Below are positions 24,680 through 35,812 of a DNA stretch of 64,000 nt, one piece after another. This DNA comes from Adineta vaga (Eukaryota; Rotifera), in contig CP075494.1 in the NCBI GenBank assembly GCA_021613535.1, positions 4,340,001 through 4,404,000 of the forward strand, written 5' to 3'. Both the position numbers and the translations under genes were made by a program. Position 1 is the first letter of the stretch, and every line of letters starts with the position of its first letter. The notes beneath the pieces are model-generated. The model was given only the letters and a program-made list of their open reading frames with translations, made no database searches and was not told the DNA's origin.

Positions 24680-26177
24680 ACACGAACTAATAGAACTGTA
24701 GCTTTGTAAAATATACTAATAAATGAATTCAAAGATTAAATTTAGAATATATATGAAATGGTACGTTAATAACAGAAATAAATCGACACTGATACGCAAT
24801 CATGCATTACTAATAAATAAACTATAATGAGTTTCTTTTAATGACATAGATGATGAAACTATTTTAAAAGTATGTCATATTATAAAAAAATGATTCTTCG
24901 TTCATCCATTGCAAAAAACAAGCTGTTTCTTTTCATTTTCCCTTATTCATCAATTCTCAAGAGAAATGTCTTTACTATCATCACTATATAACATTTAACA
25001 ATATGTAATTGTAATTGATAGTCCAATATTGATAGTTATTAGAAGTATTATTTGTCTAATAAATCTAATAGTTTTCACAAAGAATACTTAACGAGAAAAT
25101 CCATGTACACTCTGTTTTATTGCTATGAATATCGTGAATTTTCTATATTTTTACTTTGATTTACTACCGACAATGCTTTCAATTGGTTATAATATTGATC
25201 CAAGTAGACATAATATTATGTTTTGTCGATTACGTTATTATACTGCCTGTGTTTTGACGAGTTAGCAATTATCTTGTCTCATTTTAGCTGCCATAGATCG
25301 TCTATGTATTACTTCACCAAATGCTAACATACGAAAATTTAGTACCCGTCGTTTCATCATTATATGCATGATCAATCTATCTTTATTTTTCTTAATATTT
25401 CAAAGTCATGCATTGATTTTTACAGAAATTTTGCAATTTCCACCGGGTACGACGTCCGACAATGAATTCTCGAATTTTGAATAGTAGAACGAAGCCAGTT
25501 TGTAGATCATATATATTTCAGTCGAAAGATCAACAATCATGCCGATCTATTTGCACATAACACAATATAATGAAAAAAGTACCGAACAATCGATTATACA
25601 ATTAACATTCTTATGATACTTTGTCGATAACAGTATTGTTTGTTATACAAATATTCTAGTTTCAAAAATGTATCGTACAGAATTGATACGTATATTCTCT
25701 AACACGTATGTTTTTTATGTTCATCATTTGAAATAATATAACCCTATGCTGTCGTAATCGTTTCTATTATCAAAATCTGACACGCTCGAAACAGTTCATT
25801 ATAGAGAACATTATTCATGTGCTTTGTTTTTCTTTTCTTTTTTGACTTTTACCGATGATATTTACATTCATTAAATATCTCAATGCATAGACTATAGCGA
25901 TGAAGTATGAGTTTTTAATCTGCTCTTACATTGAATGAAAATGGTTTATGCTAAAAAAAACATGTGAAGACTGCATGTAATTCTTACATTATGTATCTTA
26001 ATGAAAAAGAGCGGAAGTAGAAAAGAAACAAAATGAACGTTAGCTAGTTCTATTATAACATCAAAGAAGGAAAGAATAAAGAATTCAATAGTAGAATCAT
26101 CTTTTTTTATTCATTTGATAATTGACATACAGCGAGTAGACAAGTATCGACAGCTAATATTAATTTAAATTAAAAAA
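24680..26177. other. Intergenic with a dead GPCR
   Basis: Contains the GPCR pseudogene listed at 25150-25485. Outside it no coding features were recognised. Confidence 0.5.
25150..25485 (+). pseudogene. GPCR pseudogene, TM2-TM4 remnant
   Basis: One frame reads FDLLPTMLSIGYNID, then FCRLRYYTACVLTS, a TAG stop at 25263-25265, then QLSCLILAAIDRLCITSP, KFSTRRFIIICM and a TM4-like stretch. The Cys at the start of TM3 and the IDRLCIT motif (DRY variant) identify a class A receptor of the same group as its neighbours. No intact TM1 or TM5-TM7 frame could be joined. An in-frame stop inside TM3 together with missing ends makes it a pseudogene. Confidence 0.8.
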
Positions 26178-27056
26178 ATGCCTTCGGAGCTTTTCTACTC
26201 GTTCAACTTTTCTATTTCTATCATAATTTCGATTATCGGTTTTGGATTTAATTTTCTAATCATAATTATTATCATTAATCATCGAAAATGTCATACTGTG
26301 AACTACTTACTTACCAGTGATTTATGTATTTCTTCACTTATCTATTTCATTTTACATCTGATTGGATGTTATTTTGGTATTCGTCATGATTGGCAATTCA
26401 ATCAACCATTATGTGTTTTTCGAGCCTATTGTATCATGGTATCTCTATCTGCTATGACTTATTCATTTTTAATACAAGCAATTAGTCGATTATTTTTTTC
26501 TGTTTTTTATACACATAGATTTTTACTTAATTGGCGTACGCATTGGATTTTAGTTCTATTAAAATGGTTCGTTAGTTTTGTATTAGGAATAAGACCAGTT
26601 CTTATTGAACATGGATTTGAATTGATCAAAGAACATCGAATGTGTGGAATTAAAACAAATAAACGAACTATTGCACCTTATTCAATTGGTCTCGTTTATG
26701 TTCTTCCGAAAAGTATTGCAATTATAGTTTATGGTATAATTTTCTATCAAGTTCGTCTCTCATCCAATCGAGTCAAATCAAGAAATGTATCAAATTTTAC
26801 AACTGCTTGTATCACTCTTACGTTTTTCAAAAAAAACTTGATTCTCATGCGAAATATGTTAATTATTTTAAATATTCTTCTATGTGGAGGAGCACCATAC
26901 TTAATTTTGATACTATGGGATTTGATTCTCAATGGAAGTGCACCAAAAGAATTGTATTTTTTGTCGGTGAATTCATTAGTATTAGCGGCGACAGTTATGG
27001 CAATCGTCACATTTTACAAAGATAGAAAAATTAGAAATCATGTATGTGATTGTTAA
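26178..27056 (+). CDS. GPCR-like seven-transmembrane receptor, single exon
   Basis: 292 residues in one exon. Seven hydrophobic segments: IIISIIGFGFNFLIIIIII (TM1 with FN in place of GN), LLTSDLCISSLIYFILHLI, CVFRAYCIMVSLSAMTYSF (TM3 with Cys), WILVLLKWFVSFVLGI, SIGLVYVLPKSIAIIVYGI, MLIILNILLCGGAPYLILIL and SVNSLVLAATVMAIVTF. The TM3 end is ISRLFFS, so the DRY box is reduced to SRL. A conserved second-loop Cys (HRMCGI) is present. A short basic tail ends in VCDC, where a lipidated Cys is possible. Class A receptor of the same loose family as its neighbours, without the intron found in two of them. Confidence 0.82.
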   Translation: MPSELFYSFNFSISIIISIIGFGFNFLIIIIIINHRKCHTVNYLLTSDLCISSLIYFILHLIGCYFGIRHDWQFNQPLCVFRAYCIMVSLSAMTYSFLIQAISRLFFSVFYTHRFLLNWRTHWILVLLKWFVSFVLGIRPVLIEHGFELIKEHRMCGIKTNKRTIAPYSIGLVYVLPKSIAIIVYGIIFYQVRLSSNRVKSRNVSNFTTACITLTFFKKNLILMRNMLIILNILLCGGAPYLILILWDLILNGSAPKELYFLSVNSLVLAATVMAIVTFYKDRKIRNHVCDC

Positions 27057-28225
27057 TTCGAATTCTAAGCTATGCAAATGAGATAGCTGTACTGAACTTA
27101 TACATGATGGTGTTTTTAAAGTATTTAATAAATAATTTCTATTAGATATTTTTATCTAATTAAATATGTTTCTAAAAAAGATAATTGGGAATGATCTAAT
27201 ACATAAAAGAAGGATATTTTTCGCGTAAAATCATTTCCTTTTTCTTTCAACTTCATCAGGAGAACCTTTTCGAAAATGTCATTTTTATATTAAAAAAAGT
27301 CCTCTAATAATAATACAACTTGTTACCATTCGGCATTTGAATGAATATCAATCAAACTGCTGCGTAATGGAGAAAGTGAAGTAGAGAAGAGCATAGAGCG
27401 GATAAAATCATGAAATATGAGAAAAGACATATAGGAGGGAGAGAAATGCGACTACTATGTCGCAGTTCCTAGCTCGTCTGAATCAAGAACAATTGATTGG
27501 GTCCAAATAGTGACATTCGTTTGAGTTTTAGATGCATTCGTACCTACAACAGCATATTCTTCTTTGACTGCTTGTAGCCAAGACATTATTCGATGATTAA
27601 AATAGTCAACTACATACATAGTACCAGGACCAATTTAAATGATTCAGATCATTTCCCTCACCATTACCACCTCATTGACAACTAAATACGCGATCATTAA
27701 CGTTGATCACCTATTCTAAATCGATCATCTTTGATAGATGGATACACACCTGAGTATAGTTACATGACCTTCGTTAATACAGATATTAGAACGTGAATGT
27801 ATGACTTATCATCGTTCACATCCACTTCATTTTATATAAATTCGAATTAAAGACACATGCGCATCCTAACATAACATTCTTCCGTGAATATATTTTTGTT
27901 TGTTCAGGTGAGCATAGTTCATCTAGAAGTTTGATATTTAAGTGCATTTGGGTATAATATTTTAAAATGTCACTAATTGTTGTCTTTTTCTTTTTTTTTC
28001 TGAAACTTTGTAGACGTATACAAATGTTTGGATAGAAAAAAATTTTTATCTCGTTTTTCTAAAAAGAAGATTCTCGTTTAATTTTATTTTTTATAAACAT
28101 TTCCTCACTTATCTTTTCTCTCTCGTATCAAAATGAAGCACGCATTCATTTATTTTTACAATATTATTTAGAAGCTACAACTGGATCGTGTTCAACGCTA
28201 ATATTATCAACGAATATTTATTAAG
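27057..28225. other. Intergenic with NHL-repeat relic
   Basis: Holds the minus-strand NHL relic at 27454-27700. The remainder is AT-rich flank without recognisable genes. Confidence 0.5.
27454..27700 (-). pseudogene. NHL-repeat protein relic
   Basis: On the minus strand the sequence reads GGNGEGNDLNHLN, then GTMYVVDYFNHRIMSW, then an A-V..YAVVG stretch. This is one unit of the NHL beta-propeller repeat (consensus: GN..G..LNQL..P.G, then IYVADxxNHRIxRW). The stretch is broken upstream by a stop and ends at a TAG at 27454-27456, and no signal or further blades were found. NHL-repeat surface proteins are abundant in bdelloids; this is one degraded blade. Confidence 0.65.
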
Positions 28226-29125
28226 ATGGATTTTGCTTCAATTATTAATCGAATATATATACTTGTTAGTTGTTGCAATTTTTGCATTGCAGCGGCTTTT
28301 CTTACTCTGGCTTTTCTCTATCGACATCGATGCTTCAATTTTCCCACACTCCTAGCTTGTAATACTGCTCTAGCTGTTTTGATCAATTCTGCTAATCACA
28401 TAGCAACAGCTGTCTATATGTTTATATGGGATCAATATCTAGTACCTGATATGGATTCATTATGTGCATTGCGTGCGTATCTGCAGCATTCAACTGTTAC
28501 TTGCATTTATCATTCATTTATTTTATTAGCTATTGAAAAATATAATAAGGTTATTGGCATTAGATTTCTAAATACTAAACACCGAAAAATTTGTTTGGTA
28601 CTTTTTCAATGGATATTTGATTTTACTTTTGATTTACCTGTTTTAGTCACAGGTAATATGACGAAACTTTCATTTGATAATGTATGCTTTGTGAAATTAA
28701 CACGACTTGATCTTTCATTATATATGGCTGGAGTGTCATTCTTATTAACCGATATTGTTTTAAGTATAATCTATCGATTACTAGTACGTCATGTGCGTCA
28801 AGTCTCGGCAAGACTCGATAATAATCGACAAATGCGGATGCAACGAGATTTAACTATGGTTCGTCGTATTATTTTATTAAATCTTCAATTAATCATAGTC
28901 GGAATACCGGTACTTATCGTCGTTGTCTTCTCTATAGTTCGTGTCGATCTTGTGCCTAACAAATTCATGCGTGTCATTCTTTTAATGACAATTTTACCGT
29001 ACTCACCTCTGCTTATTATTTTGTTATTACTGACACCAAATCTACAAGAAATTCTCAAGGAATGGCGAAATAAGTTCAAATTTCGTATGACAACAGGAAT
29101 TACTCCTATACAAATCGTAGCATGA
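28226..29125 (+). CDS. GPCR-like seven-transmembrane receptor, single exon
   Basis: 299 residues, one exon, seven hydrophobic segments starting at IYILVSCCNFCIAAAFLTLAF. TM3 starts at CALRAYLQHSTVTC and ends IEKYNKVIGI, a variant of the DRY box (EKY). TM4 is a WIFDFTFDLPVLV stretch, with Cys in the second loop (NVCFVKL). TM5 ends YRLLVRHVRQVS; TM6 is preceded by RDLTMVRRIILL. TM7 is MTILPYSPLLIILLLLTPNL with a basic helix 8 (LKEWRNKFKF). The ligand is unknown. The coding sequence is intact with no intron, as in the receptor at 26178. Confidence 0.82.
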   Translation: MDFASIINRIYILVSCCNFCIAAAFLTLAFLYRHRCFNFPTLLACNTALAVLINSANHIATAVYMFIWDQYLVPDMDSLCALRAYLQHSTVTCIYHSFILLAIEKYNKVIGIRFLNTKHRKICLVLFQWIFDFTFDLPVLVTGNMTKLSFDNVCFVKLTRLDLSLYMAGVSFLLTDIVLSIIYRLLVRHVRQVSARLDNNRQMRMQRDLTMVRRIILLNLQLIIVGIPVLIVVVFSIVRVDLVPNKFMRVILLMTILPYSPLLIILLLLTPNLQEILKEWRNKFKFRMTTGITPIQIVA

Positions 29126-29396
29126 CATTATCACGCATCATACTTATTTCATTAATTATTATCCGATGAATTTATCTCATACATTCGAGTCACTATGCAT
29201 TTCGTCAATAATTCACATTCGTATTCAAAGAAAAGAAGAACTATTGACTTAAGAGAAAATGCAAAATTAACACAGTTTATGACATTTTTCTTTATTTTGA
29301 AAAAACAAAAAAGATTCAAATACATTTTATATATTGCGAGAATAAAAATAAAATATAAATTTTAAACTTATGACCTTTTCACTTATTTTTCCGTTC

Positions 29397-30023
29397 TTAT
29401 TTCATAAAAAATTGTAAAACTAACAATGAATAACATGCTACTGTTGCTATATTAAAATACTGTGCCGTGTCTGTATATTGATTATTAGAAGGCAACAATG
29501 ACGTCCTATTTTTCATGTTTACGTTCATATCTTTGTCTTTCTGATCAGCTGGCTGCTCGAATACATATACAAAATATTCCAATGCAACAGAAATCGTTGA
29601 AAATGTCATAATCAACCAGAAACATAGATGACCTAATCTTGAATATTTTAAATTTAACATATCTGTATAACTCAATGCAAAGAATTCATAAAGAATAAAG
29701 AATGCCATCGAATTTATTGTTATCACTTCATGTGAACCAAAGATAGGTATGAAAAGACTTAACAATTGTCCTAACATTGCTATTAAATGAAAGAGATTTT
29801 CCATGGTAATAATAAACATTTAAAGTCGATAATCTTTGAATTTCAGATATCCAATAAGACAAATCCAAATTGTATCAATAATTCCATAGCACACAAAAAT
29901 ATAAGCCATACAAGGACGATGTACCATTTGTTGATAGTAATAAATTAACAAAGAGAATGGCATTAACGATAAAAGTAATGGCTGATACAATGGGAAGGAT
30001 AATACCTGCATAAAAAAGCACAT
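29397..30023 (-). pseudogene. Multi-pass membrane protein interrupted by an in-frame TAA
   Basis: Two frames on the minus strand, 30023-29820 and 29819-29397, are in the same phase and separated only by a TAA. Read together they form about six hydrophobic segments (PLLLSLMPFSLLIYYY, YIFVCYGIIDTIWICLIG, NLFHLIAMLGQLLSLFIPIF, MAFFILYEFFALSYTDML, LCFWLIMTFSTISVALEYFVYVF, IATVACYSLLVLQFF). No GT donor exists that could splice out the stop. The upstream end has an acceptor-like tttttatgcag at 30002-30012, so an earlier exon is possible. The family was not recognised. Either a pseudogene with one stop, or a downstream reading frame starting at the ATG immediately after the TAA. Confidence 0.5.
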
Positions 30024-30835
30024 GACTGATGTGAAGCAATCACAATGATCAGCATTCTTCTATAATTAGATCTGCGTAATTAGTTCTTTTTTATAAGATA
30101 AGAAATCAGATCGTCATCGATTATTATGAAGAAAAAGAACTGGAACCGCAAAAAGCATGTACGTTGGAGAAAAAGATAAGAGATGATCAGAATAAATAGA
30201 ATCAAAGGAATATGTAATAGAAAAGGAATTACGGTACTTCATGAGGGTATGTCTTCATGGTCATATCTACATACTTTGATGAGATAAGACAACCAATTAG
30301 ATCAAAATATATAAACGACAGATGGTAATTTTAATGACAATGGATAAATTTTTTAGATCTTTGTTCAAAAATGATAGATTTATCAATATTGGTGACAGTA
30401 TTTTTTAAAATATGTCTTTGATTTAAGCTATTCTTCATTCACATGTTGTCAGCACCCGAAATAAATCTCATTCAAGTTCTGTACTAATGCTAAATCATCT
30501 ATTTGAACAATCAAAAATCATCGGAAATATCTGAATATTTTATTTCTTCGCCTTTAGTCTTTCTGAAATGACCCTCCGATTTTGCCAATGATAGTACACA
30601 ACGAAATGAGTATTGAACACTAATTTCTATGCATATATTTTATATGAATTCAATTCATCTTGAAATCTATATTTATACATGTTGATACATTGATCAGTGA
30701 TGAGAAATTTTCGGAGCTTTTTTTTCCGTTTTGTACTTTAGAGGAGTACTATGAAAATATGATGAAATTCCTCATTTCTGCTTTGCTTTTATGCTTCTTT
30801 TTTGTTCATACATAAAATGTGAAGTTTTATTATTT
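30024..30835. other. No gene recognised
   Basis: Between two minus-strand genes; only short frames rich in Lys, Phe and Leu. Confidence 0.5.
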
Positions 30836-31865
30836 TTATGGTTCTATTTGATTGTTGTTTTGCAATCGTAGACGGAATCGATCGAGATGCATTTTAAATA
30901 GAACATAGATCAATTGTTGACGAAACCTCTTCGATACACATGTATATATGTAGAATGCACCCTAAAAATCGAAAAAAAAATCATTTAAATGTTATTTAAA
31001 ATCGATAAATACTAACCATAGAATAAAGATAATAAATAAGAATGCATATATTTAAAAAAATACCCAGTATAGTTTTACTACATATATCGAGTCTATTGTC
31101 TGCAATATTATTATAAATGGTTACAATTGACATTGGTGTCATAGTAATAATATTGTAAATAACTTGAATGAGAACCATCGTTGTTAATTGTTTATCTAAT
31201 TCTCGTCGAACTAATGGAACTGTTCGATAAGCTAGTTGTTGTACATTTCGATATGCTAAATATCCAAATGAACCCATAATCGTTAGTGGAAAAAGTGTGA
31301 GAAGAAAAATTGAATGGAAATAATCGTAATATTGTGTAAAAATAGTACTGGTAACAATACAAATAGAATTGCCTGTACTCATTGATATAGTATGATTATA
31401 AGTCAATAGAAAAGGAATACAATATAAAATTGTACATAGAAATATTCCTATAACGATGGATCGAGCGAGTTTAACATTATTTAATCGATACCAACGAACA
31501 TTAGAAAGTGTTGCTAAGAATTGATCAACTGTTGCTAAACACATACATGATATCGATGTTAATAGACATACTTGAACATAGTATGGACGAAATTTACAAT
31601 AAAATAATGATTCATTTGGCCAATTAATTGCAAATCCATTAATCATAATAAATGTTAATAAACCGGTAAATAAATGAAATGTATTAACACTTGACATCAT
31701 TGTTAAATAACATGCACATGAATTTTGTCGAAATGTTTCAAGACTAAGAAAAATAAGTAAAGTTAAGAGATTACCAATGAGACCAAGAATAAAAAGAGTA
31801 AAACCAATATAAATAATCATGTGTTGTGATATAGAATTTAAAAATATGATTGTAGAATTACACAT
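30836..31865 (-). CDS. Rhodopsin-like GPCR, paralogue of the receptor at 23644-24679
   Basis: Exons 31865-31017 and 30961-30836 (55-nt intron, phase 0) give 324 residues. TM1 reads LGLIGNLLTLLIF with the class A GN pair. TM2 is LTMMSSVNTFHLFTGLLTF; TM3 begins FYCKFRPYY and ends VDQFLAT (DRY variant). A shared block GYLAYRNVQQLAYRTVPLVRRELDKQ is nearly identical to the 23644 receptor. The second exon carries GAFYIYTCVSKRFRQQL, the TM7 end and basic helix 8, then a basic tail. The first exon is 849 nt in both receptors and the splice point is the same, so they derive from one duplication followed by inversion or relocation. The coding sequence is intact. Confidence 0.88.
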
Positions 31866-33270
31866 TTTTTGAGGGCGGTATAAAATTTCAGTTTCTTCCT
31901 TCCTAACGATAGACTAACAGTCAGATTTCGATTTGTCTTTACAATGTAATTATGAATTTATATCAGTTATGAAAGAATTTGTCGCAATAGAGATTCATAT
32001 AGGAAATTAAAAATCTGTCTGTTAATTTCGGGTATATTCACTTATAAAGTTAAAATCTGTTGATGTCATGTGTCTGATAATCTTTCATACCTTTTTTTAA
32101 TTGAATTTTCTTAGATAATTCTTTGTTTTTAATAAATGGTGGATGTACGATCTTTTTCATTTACGGAGAGAACATGTTTATTAATATTTTTCAGGTGTGT
32201 TGCAGTTCAAAAAGGCATGCAGCTTTTTATTATAATCATATTTTGGATATGTCTCAGTATTTCGAAGAATTATTACAACAACAACAAAAAAATCGCAATT
32301 ATAAAACATTCATTCTTTCTTCAATGGGTTTTCCTTCTCTCTCTGACTCTTGTTGCTGTATATCCCAAACAAATGTGACAAGAACAGCGAAGTGATAGAC
32401 GCGTGTTTTTAACTGAACTATAGGTACCCGAACGATTTGTTTGAATTGCACATGAGCTAAGAGCCTTGATGATTATTCGGAAAACGGCAGGTTTTTTTTA
32501 TCCCGTTTGCTAGGGGAAGAAAAAGTCTTCGGCTTTGGTTTACTACTATTTTTGAAATATTGTCAAGTTCATAAGTATTTTATAGATCCGCATAGAATTC
32601 TCTTTTTTACCATAGATCTTGGTAAAAACTTGTTGTAAGTTATCAACTTATGTTTTTTTAATAGGTTGTTGCGCAACATGAAATAAGTTTCCATGTCAGA
32701 AAATGTTTTTATTAATTCAATAATTAATAGAAGATTTTATTCAAATGCAGAGAAAAAGATTATTAGTTAAAATAAATATTAATATTGTTGAGACATACAC
32801 ATTCGATTGATTATAAGACAATAAGAAAAGGAATATAGAATCATTCTTTTCTATAACAAGTCGCTTGAATGTATGCATATCTCTGTAATTGATTTAGTAT
32901 GCTAACAACGATCAACTATTTTTTCTGATATTGCATTCGATTTCGATAAGAATTGCTTATCTTCATTGAAGTTTTATAAGCCTGAATTGTGAAATACAAA
33001 AATTATGAACGCAAAATTTTGTAGAATAAATCAATTCGGTTGCATTTCTCTTCAATTACAGAAAAAAAATATTTCGCTGTTCCTATTCTTCATATTTCTT
33101 TGATCTATTTAGAAAAAGAAGATATAGTAACTTAATAAAGGATATACTGACAAGGATCGTGAAAAAAACAGATAAACTAAAATGAGAACACACATCAATG
33201 AGCGAAAGTATCATATTTATTTATTGAACGATACAAAAGTAAACAACAAATTTCACGTCGGAATATAATA
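31866..33270. other. No gene recognised
   Basis: About 1.4 kb of AT-rich sequence. Two overlapping frames near 32123-32395 contain hydrophobic stretches but nothing conserved could be named. Confidence 0.45.
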
Positions 33271-34230
33271 TTATGAATTATTACATTTCAAAAACTCTCT
33301 CATTCGATTCTGATCCCATGTTTTAAAGTTTTTCAATTTACATAATTCTTGAAGACGTTTGTTTTGATTTTTCTCTAGATAATTACCTACGAATTGTTCA
33401 ATTTTATCGATCAGAAAACCAATAATAAGATAGTAAATTCCACCAGTAACTACTGCAGCAACTATGTTGCTTGAAAATAAAGGAAAAATCCAAGTGAAAC
33501 AAATTGCAAGGAAGAACGTGACCAGTAATTTGAAATGTTTTTGTCTTCGATCTTCTTGGATTAGATCAGTTTTAGTAGTATGAGTTAATCCATTTCCATA
33601 CAATTTTCCACTTTGAGTTTTATATGTAAGTACATGTCGAAATACAATAGATATTCTTTCTCCAATTTGACTTTTTTCTTTTTTGATTCCATGCACATAA
33701 TGTTTGTTAGTTTCTTCATCTAGTAAGAATAGAGAATTTCCTGGAAGATTTACATTTAATTTTTGTGGTCCATCGAATGTGCTTTCTTGCTTTTTCACCA
33801 AATCCATTTGTCTACTGACGCCAAGACTTACAACTGCAATTTTTGAACCAGATGCTAAATCTAACATACAATCACTATGTAGACCCATACTTTCTTGTCC
33901 ATCTTTATAATAAATAATATGAGCTAAATTCCAAGTTTCTCCTGTTCTGTGTTCGATTGTCTGCTTCAATTTTTCTACCGTTGGTGTCCATGACGAATAA
34001 GCAACATTATTCTGAGGAACGAGTGCAATTTTACATCTATACCATGGTTGATCTCCAGATGAGTTCACACTTGCTTGAAATGCCATTAATCGTGGAAGAC
34101 GAACAAGTAATTGATCTTTTCCTAACGCATAATATTGTCCATATTGAATTTCACCATTTTCCGGTCTTAAACAATTCAATGCTGATACAGCTTCATCGAA
34201 AGGCAAAAGATTTTCGATTAGTTCCGCCAT
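33271..34230 (-). CDS. AlkB-like 2-oxoglutarate/Fe(II) dioxygenase with C-terminal membrane anchors
   Basis: 319 residues, one exon. Residues 1-200 follow the AlkB fold: PRLMAFQASVN, a nucleotide-lid-like segment, AHIIYYKDGQESMGLHSD with the Fe-binding HxD pair, SLGVSRQMDL, the distal His in HYVHGIKK, and RISIVFRH, whose Arg would bind 2-oxoglutarate. Expected chemistry is oxidative demethylation of alkylated nucleic acid bases, closest in style to ALKBH2/3. Residues 225-280 are unusual: two hydrophobic spans (LLVTFFLAICFTWIFPLF and IVAAVVTGGIYYLIIGFLI) followed by a charged C-terminus (YLEKNQNKRLQELCKLKNF). A tail-anchored AlkB is not the usual layout, so organelle-membrane attachment or a fusion is suggested. 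All catalytic residues are present. Confidence 0.85.
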   Translation of the reverse strand: MAELIENLLPFDEAVSALNCLRPENGEIQYGQYYALGKDQLLVRLPRLMAFQASVNSSGDQPWYRCKIALVPQNNVAYSSWTPTVEKLKQTIEHRTGETWNLAHIIYYKDGQESMGLHSDCMLDLASGSKIAVVSLGVSRQMDLVKKQESTFDGPQKLNVNLPGNSLFLLDEETNKHYVHGIKKEKSQIGERISIVFRHVLTYKTQSGKLYGNGLTHTTKTDLIQEDRRQKHFKLLVTFFLAICFTWIFPLFSSNIVAAVVTGGIYYLIIGFLIDKIEQFVGNYLEKNQNKRLQELCKLKNFKTWDQNRMREFLKCNNS

Positions 34231-34571
34231 GTCAATACGCTTTACAAGTCACTAGGATACTAACTTGCTGATTTTTATACGAGTCAATTATAATTTACTT
34301 GTGAGAGTAAACAGTATTTATATGTATTCTTACTTCTCGATTGAGTAATAACAAATTGTCATGTTCGGTAAGTATCATTTCATCATTCTTATGATTCACA
34401 TTAACGTTGCATAATCCTATTTTAAAGCTATCGATGTCCAAGTGAATGAGACTTTAATATTAAAATCTCCTGAGAATGACAAATGCAGTAACGTGAATAT
34501 GGTTTTTCATACATTTAATGTTTATTTAATAACGAAACTAAACTGAAAAAACATGACAACAAAACAAAAAT
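34231..34571. other. Short intergenic stretch
   Basis: 340 bases between the nuclear-receptor relic and the AlkB-like gene, both on the minus strand. Nothing recognisable. Confidence 0.5.
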
Positions 34572-35812
34572 CTATTCACTAAGAGTGAGAGTTTCTTTTG
34601 TTTGTTGAGTTACAGAGTCAACCGTATCACGATACCATTCAACTTGCTTGGATCGAACTATCCCAGCATGTATAGTAAATAGAAATCGAATAATATCAGA
34701 AAAACATTTAACAGTCCATTCTAATTTATAGATAAAAATCAAATATCTCCATGTTAATTCAATATATTTATCTTGAATTGTTAAGATCTTTTTCATATTT
34801 GAAAAGGTTTTTGAAGAATCCGTTGAAAATGACATAATTGCTAAACATAATTTCATCACGACATTATCAGAAATTATTCGAGCGGCAATACGTTTCATAA
34901 CTGAAATTGAACCAGGATTACTAATAATTCCAACAGCTTCATAAAACACAGGCAAATCCATTATTCCTATTTGAGAATTAATAAAATTCGCCAAAGTTGC
35001 TGTTGTATATATCATTGTATTTTCTAATAGAATCGAATGATCATCTGCAACTAAATCAATAAAATCCCGATTATTTGTGTATAAGAGTTGACCTTCACCA
35101 ATCAATAATTGTAATAAATGAAGGATTGATACAGGTTTATAACGTAATTTAAGTGGAAGCTTAGTTTGTTCGTTCATAAAATTTCGAGCAATATGATCAA
35201 TCCACTGTATTCATCATAACATTTTAATAAATTAGAAAGAAGATTCCATTGATCAGCATTTATATTCGATTGATCTGCATCTAATAAATTTATTGTTGAT
35301 AACTAAAATTCAGAAAACAGATAATATAGTCAAAACAAAGAATAATTTCATCTTAGAACAATAAAAGTAATCGATTGATCATCTATTTTCGATACTACCG
35401 AAGATTTTTATCAAATATTAAAGATTTAAATCTTTTACCTTTTGGGGCGTTCTCAATAAAATTGCCTTTAATTTTGATACTACGGATTTATTTTTCTTTG
35501 AATGTGGATATTCTCCTCGTAATCATTCAATGTCCATTCCATTTTCAAAACATTTCTTCAATCAACAAGAAGAATAAACATGACGATTATTAATATTTAT
35601 AACACAATCATCAATAAGGACATGGAGATATTTTCTAAAACCAAAAATAAATTCATAAACTTATAAGAAGAAAAATATCTGTAACCAACTTGACTTTCAG
35701 CGTTTCGTTTAAAGAACATCTTACATGGTCTACATGCAACACATCTATAAGAGCTACCATGAGCTGGTGCTTTACAAATTTTACATCCAAGTACCATCAC
35801 CTTTGATTCCAC
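34572..35812 (-). pseudogene. Nuclear hormone receptor pseudogene
   Basis: Exon 1 (35812-35690) encodes a nuclear-receptor first zinc finger: CKICKAPAHGSSYRCVACRPCKMFFKRN, i.e. C-x2-C...C-x2-C with the P-box. The next exon (from 35634) begins ISPCPY, suffers a one-base insertion, then in a shifted frame reads DDCVININNRHVYSSC, TGA (35562-35564), LKKCFENGMDIE and TGA (35523-35525). The expected third zinc-finger Cys (HVC) is Tyr, and the expected Arg of SSCRLKKC is a stop. A ligand-binding-domain start (LDADQSNINADQWNLLSN...) follows near 35280. A one-base shift near 35190 separates it from the long open frame 35177-34572 (LPLKLRYK, DRSILL-like DDHSILLEN, WRYLIFIYKLEW). Gene organisation and helices are those of invertebrate nuclear receptors, but the DNA-binding domain is destroyed. 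Transcription-factor function is lost. Confidence 0.82.

Noticed and set aside
35597-35690. Continuation of the first zinc-finger frame through the intron
   Set aside because: Reading through gives hydrophobic junk; the second zinc finger is recognisable only after the splice acceptor at 35635.
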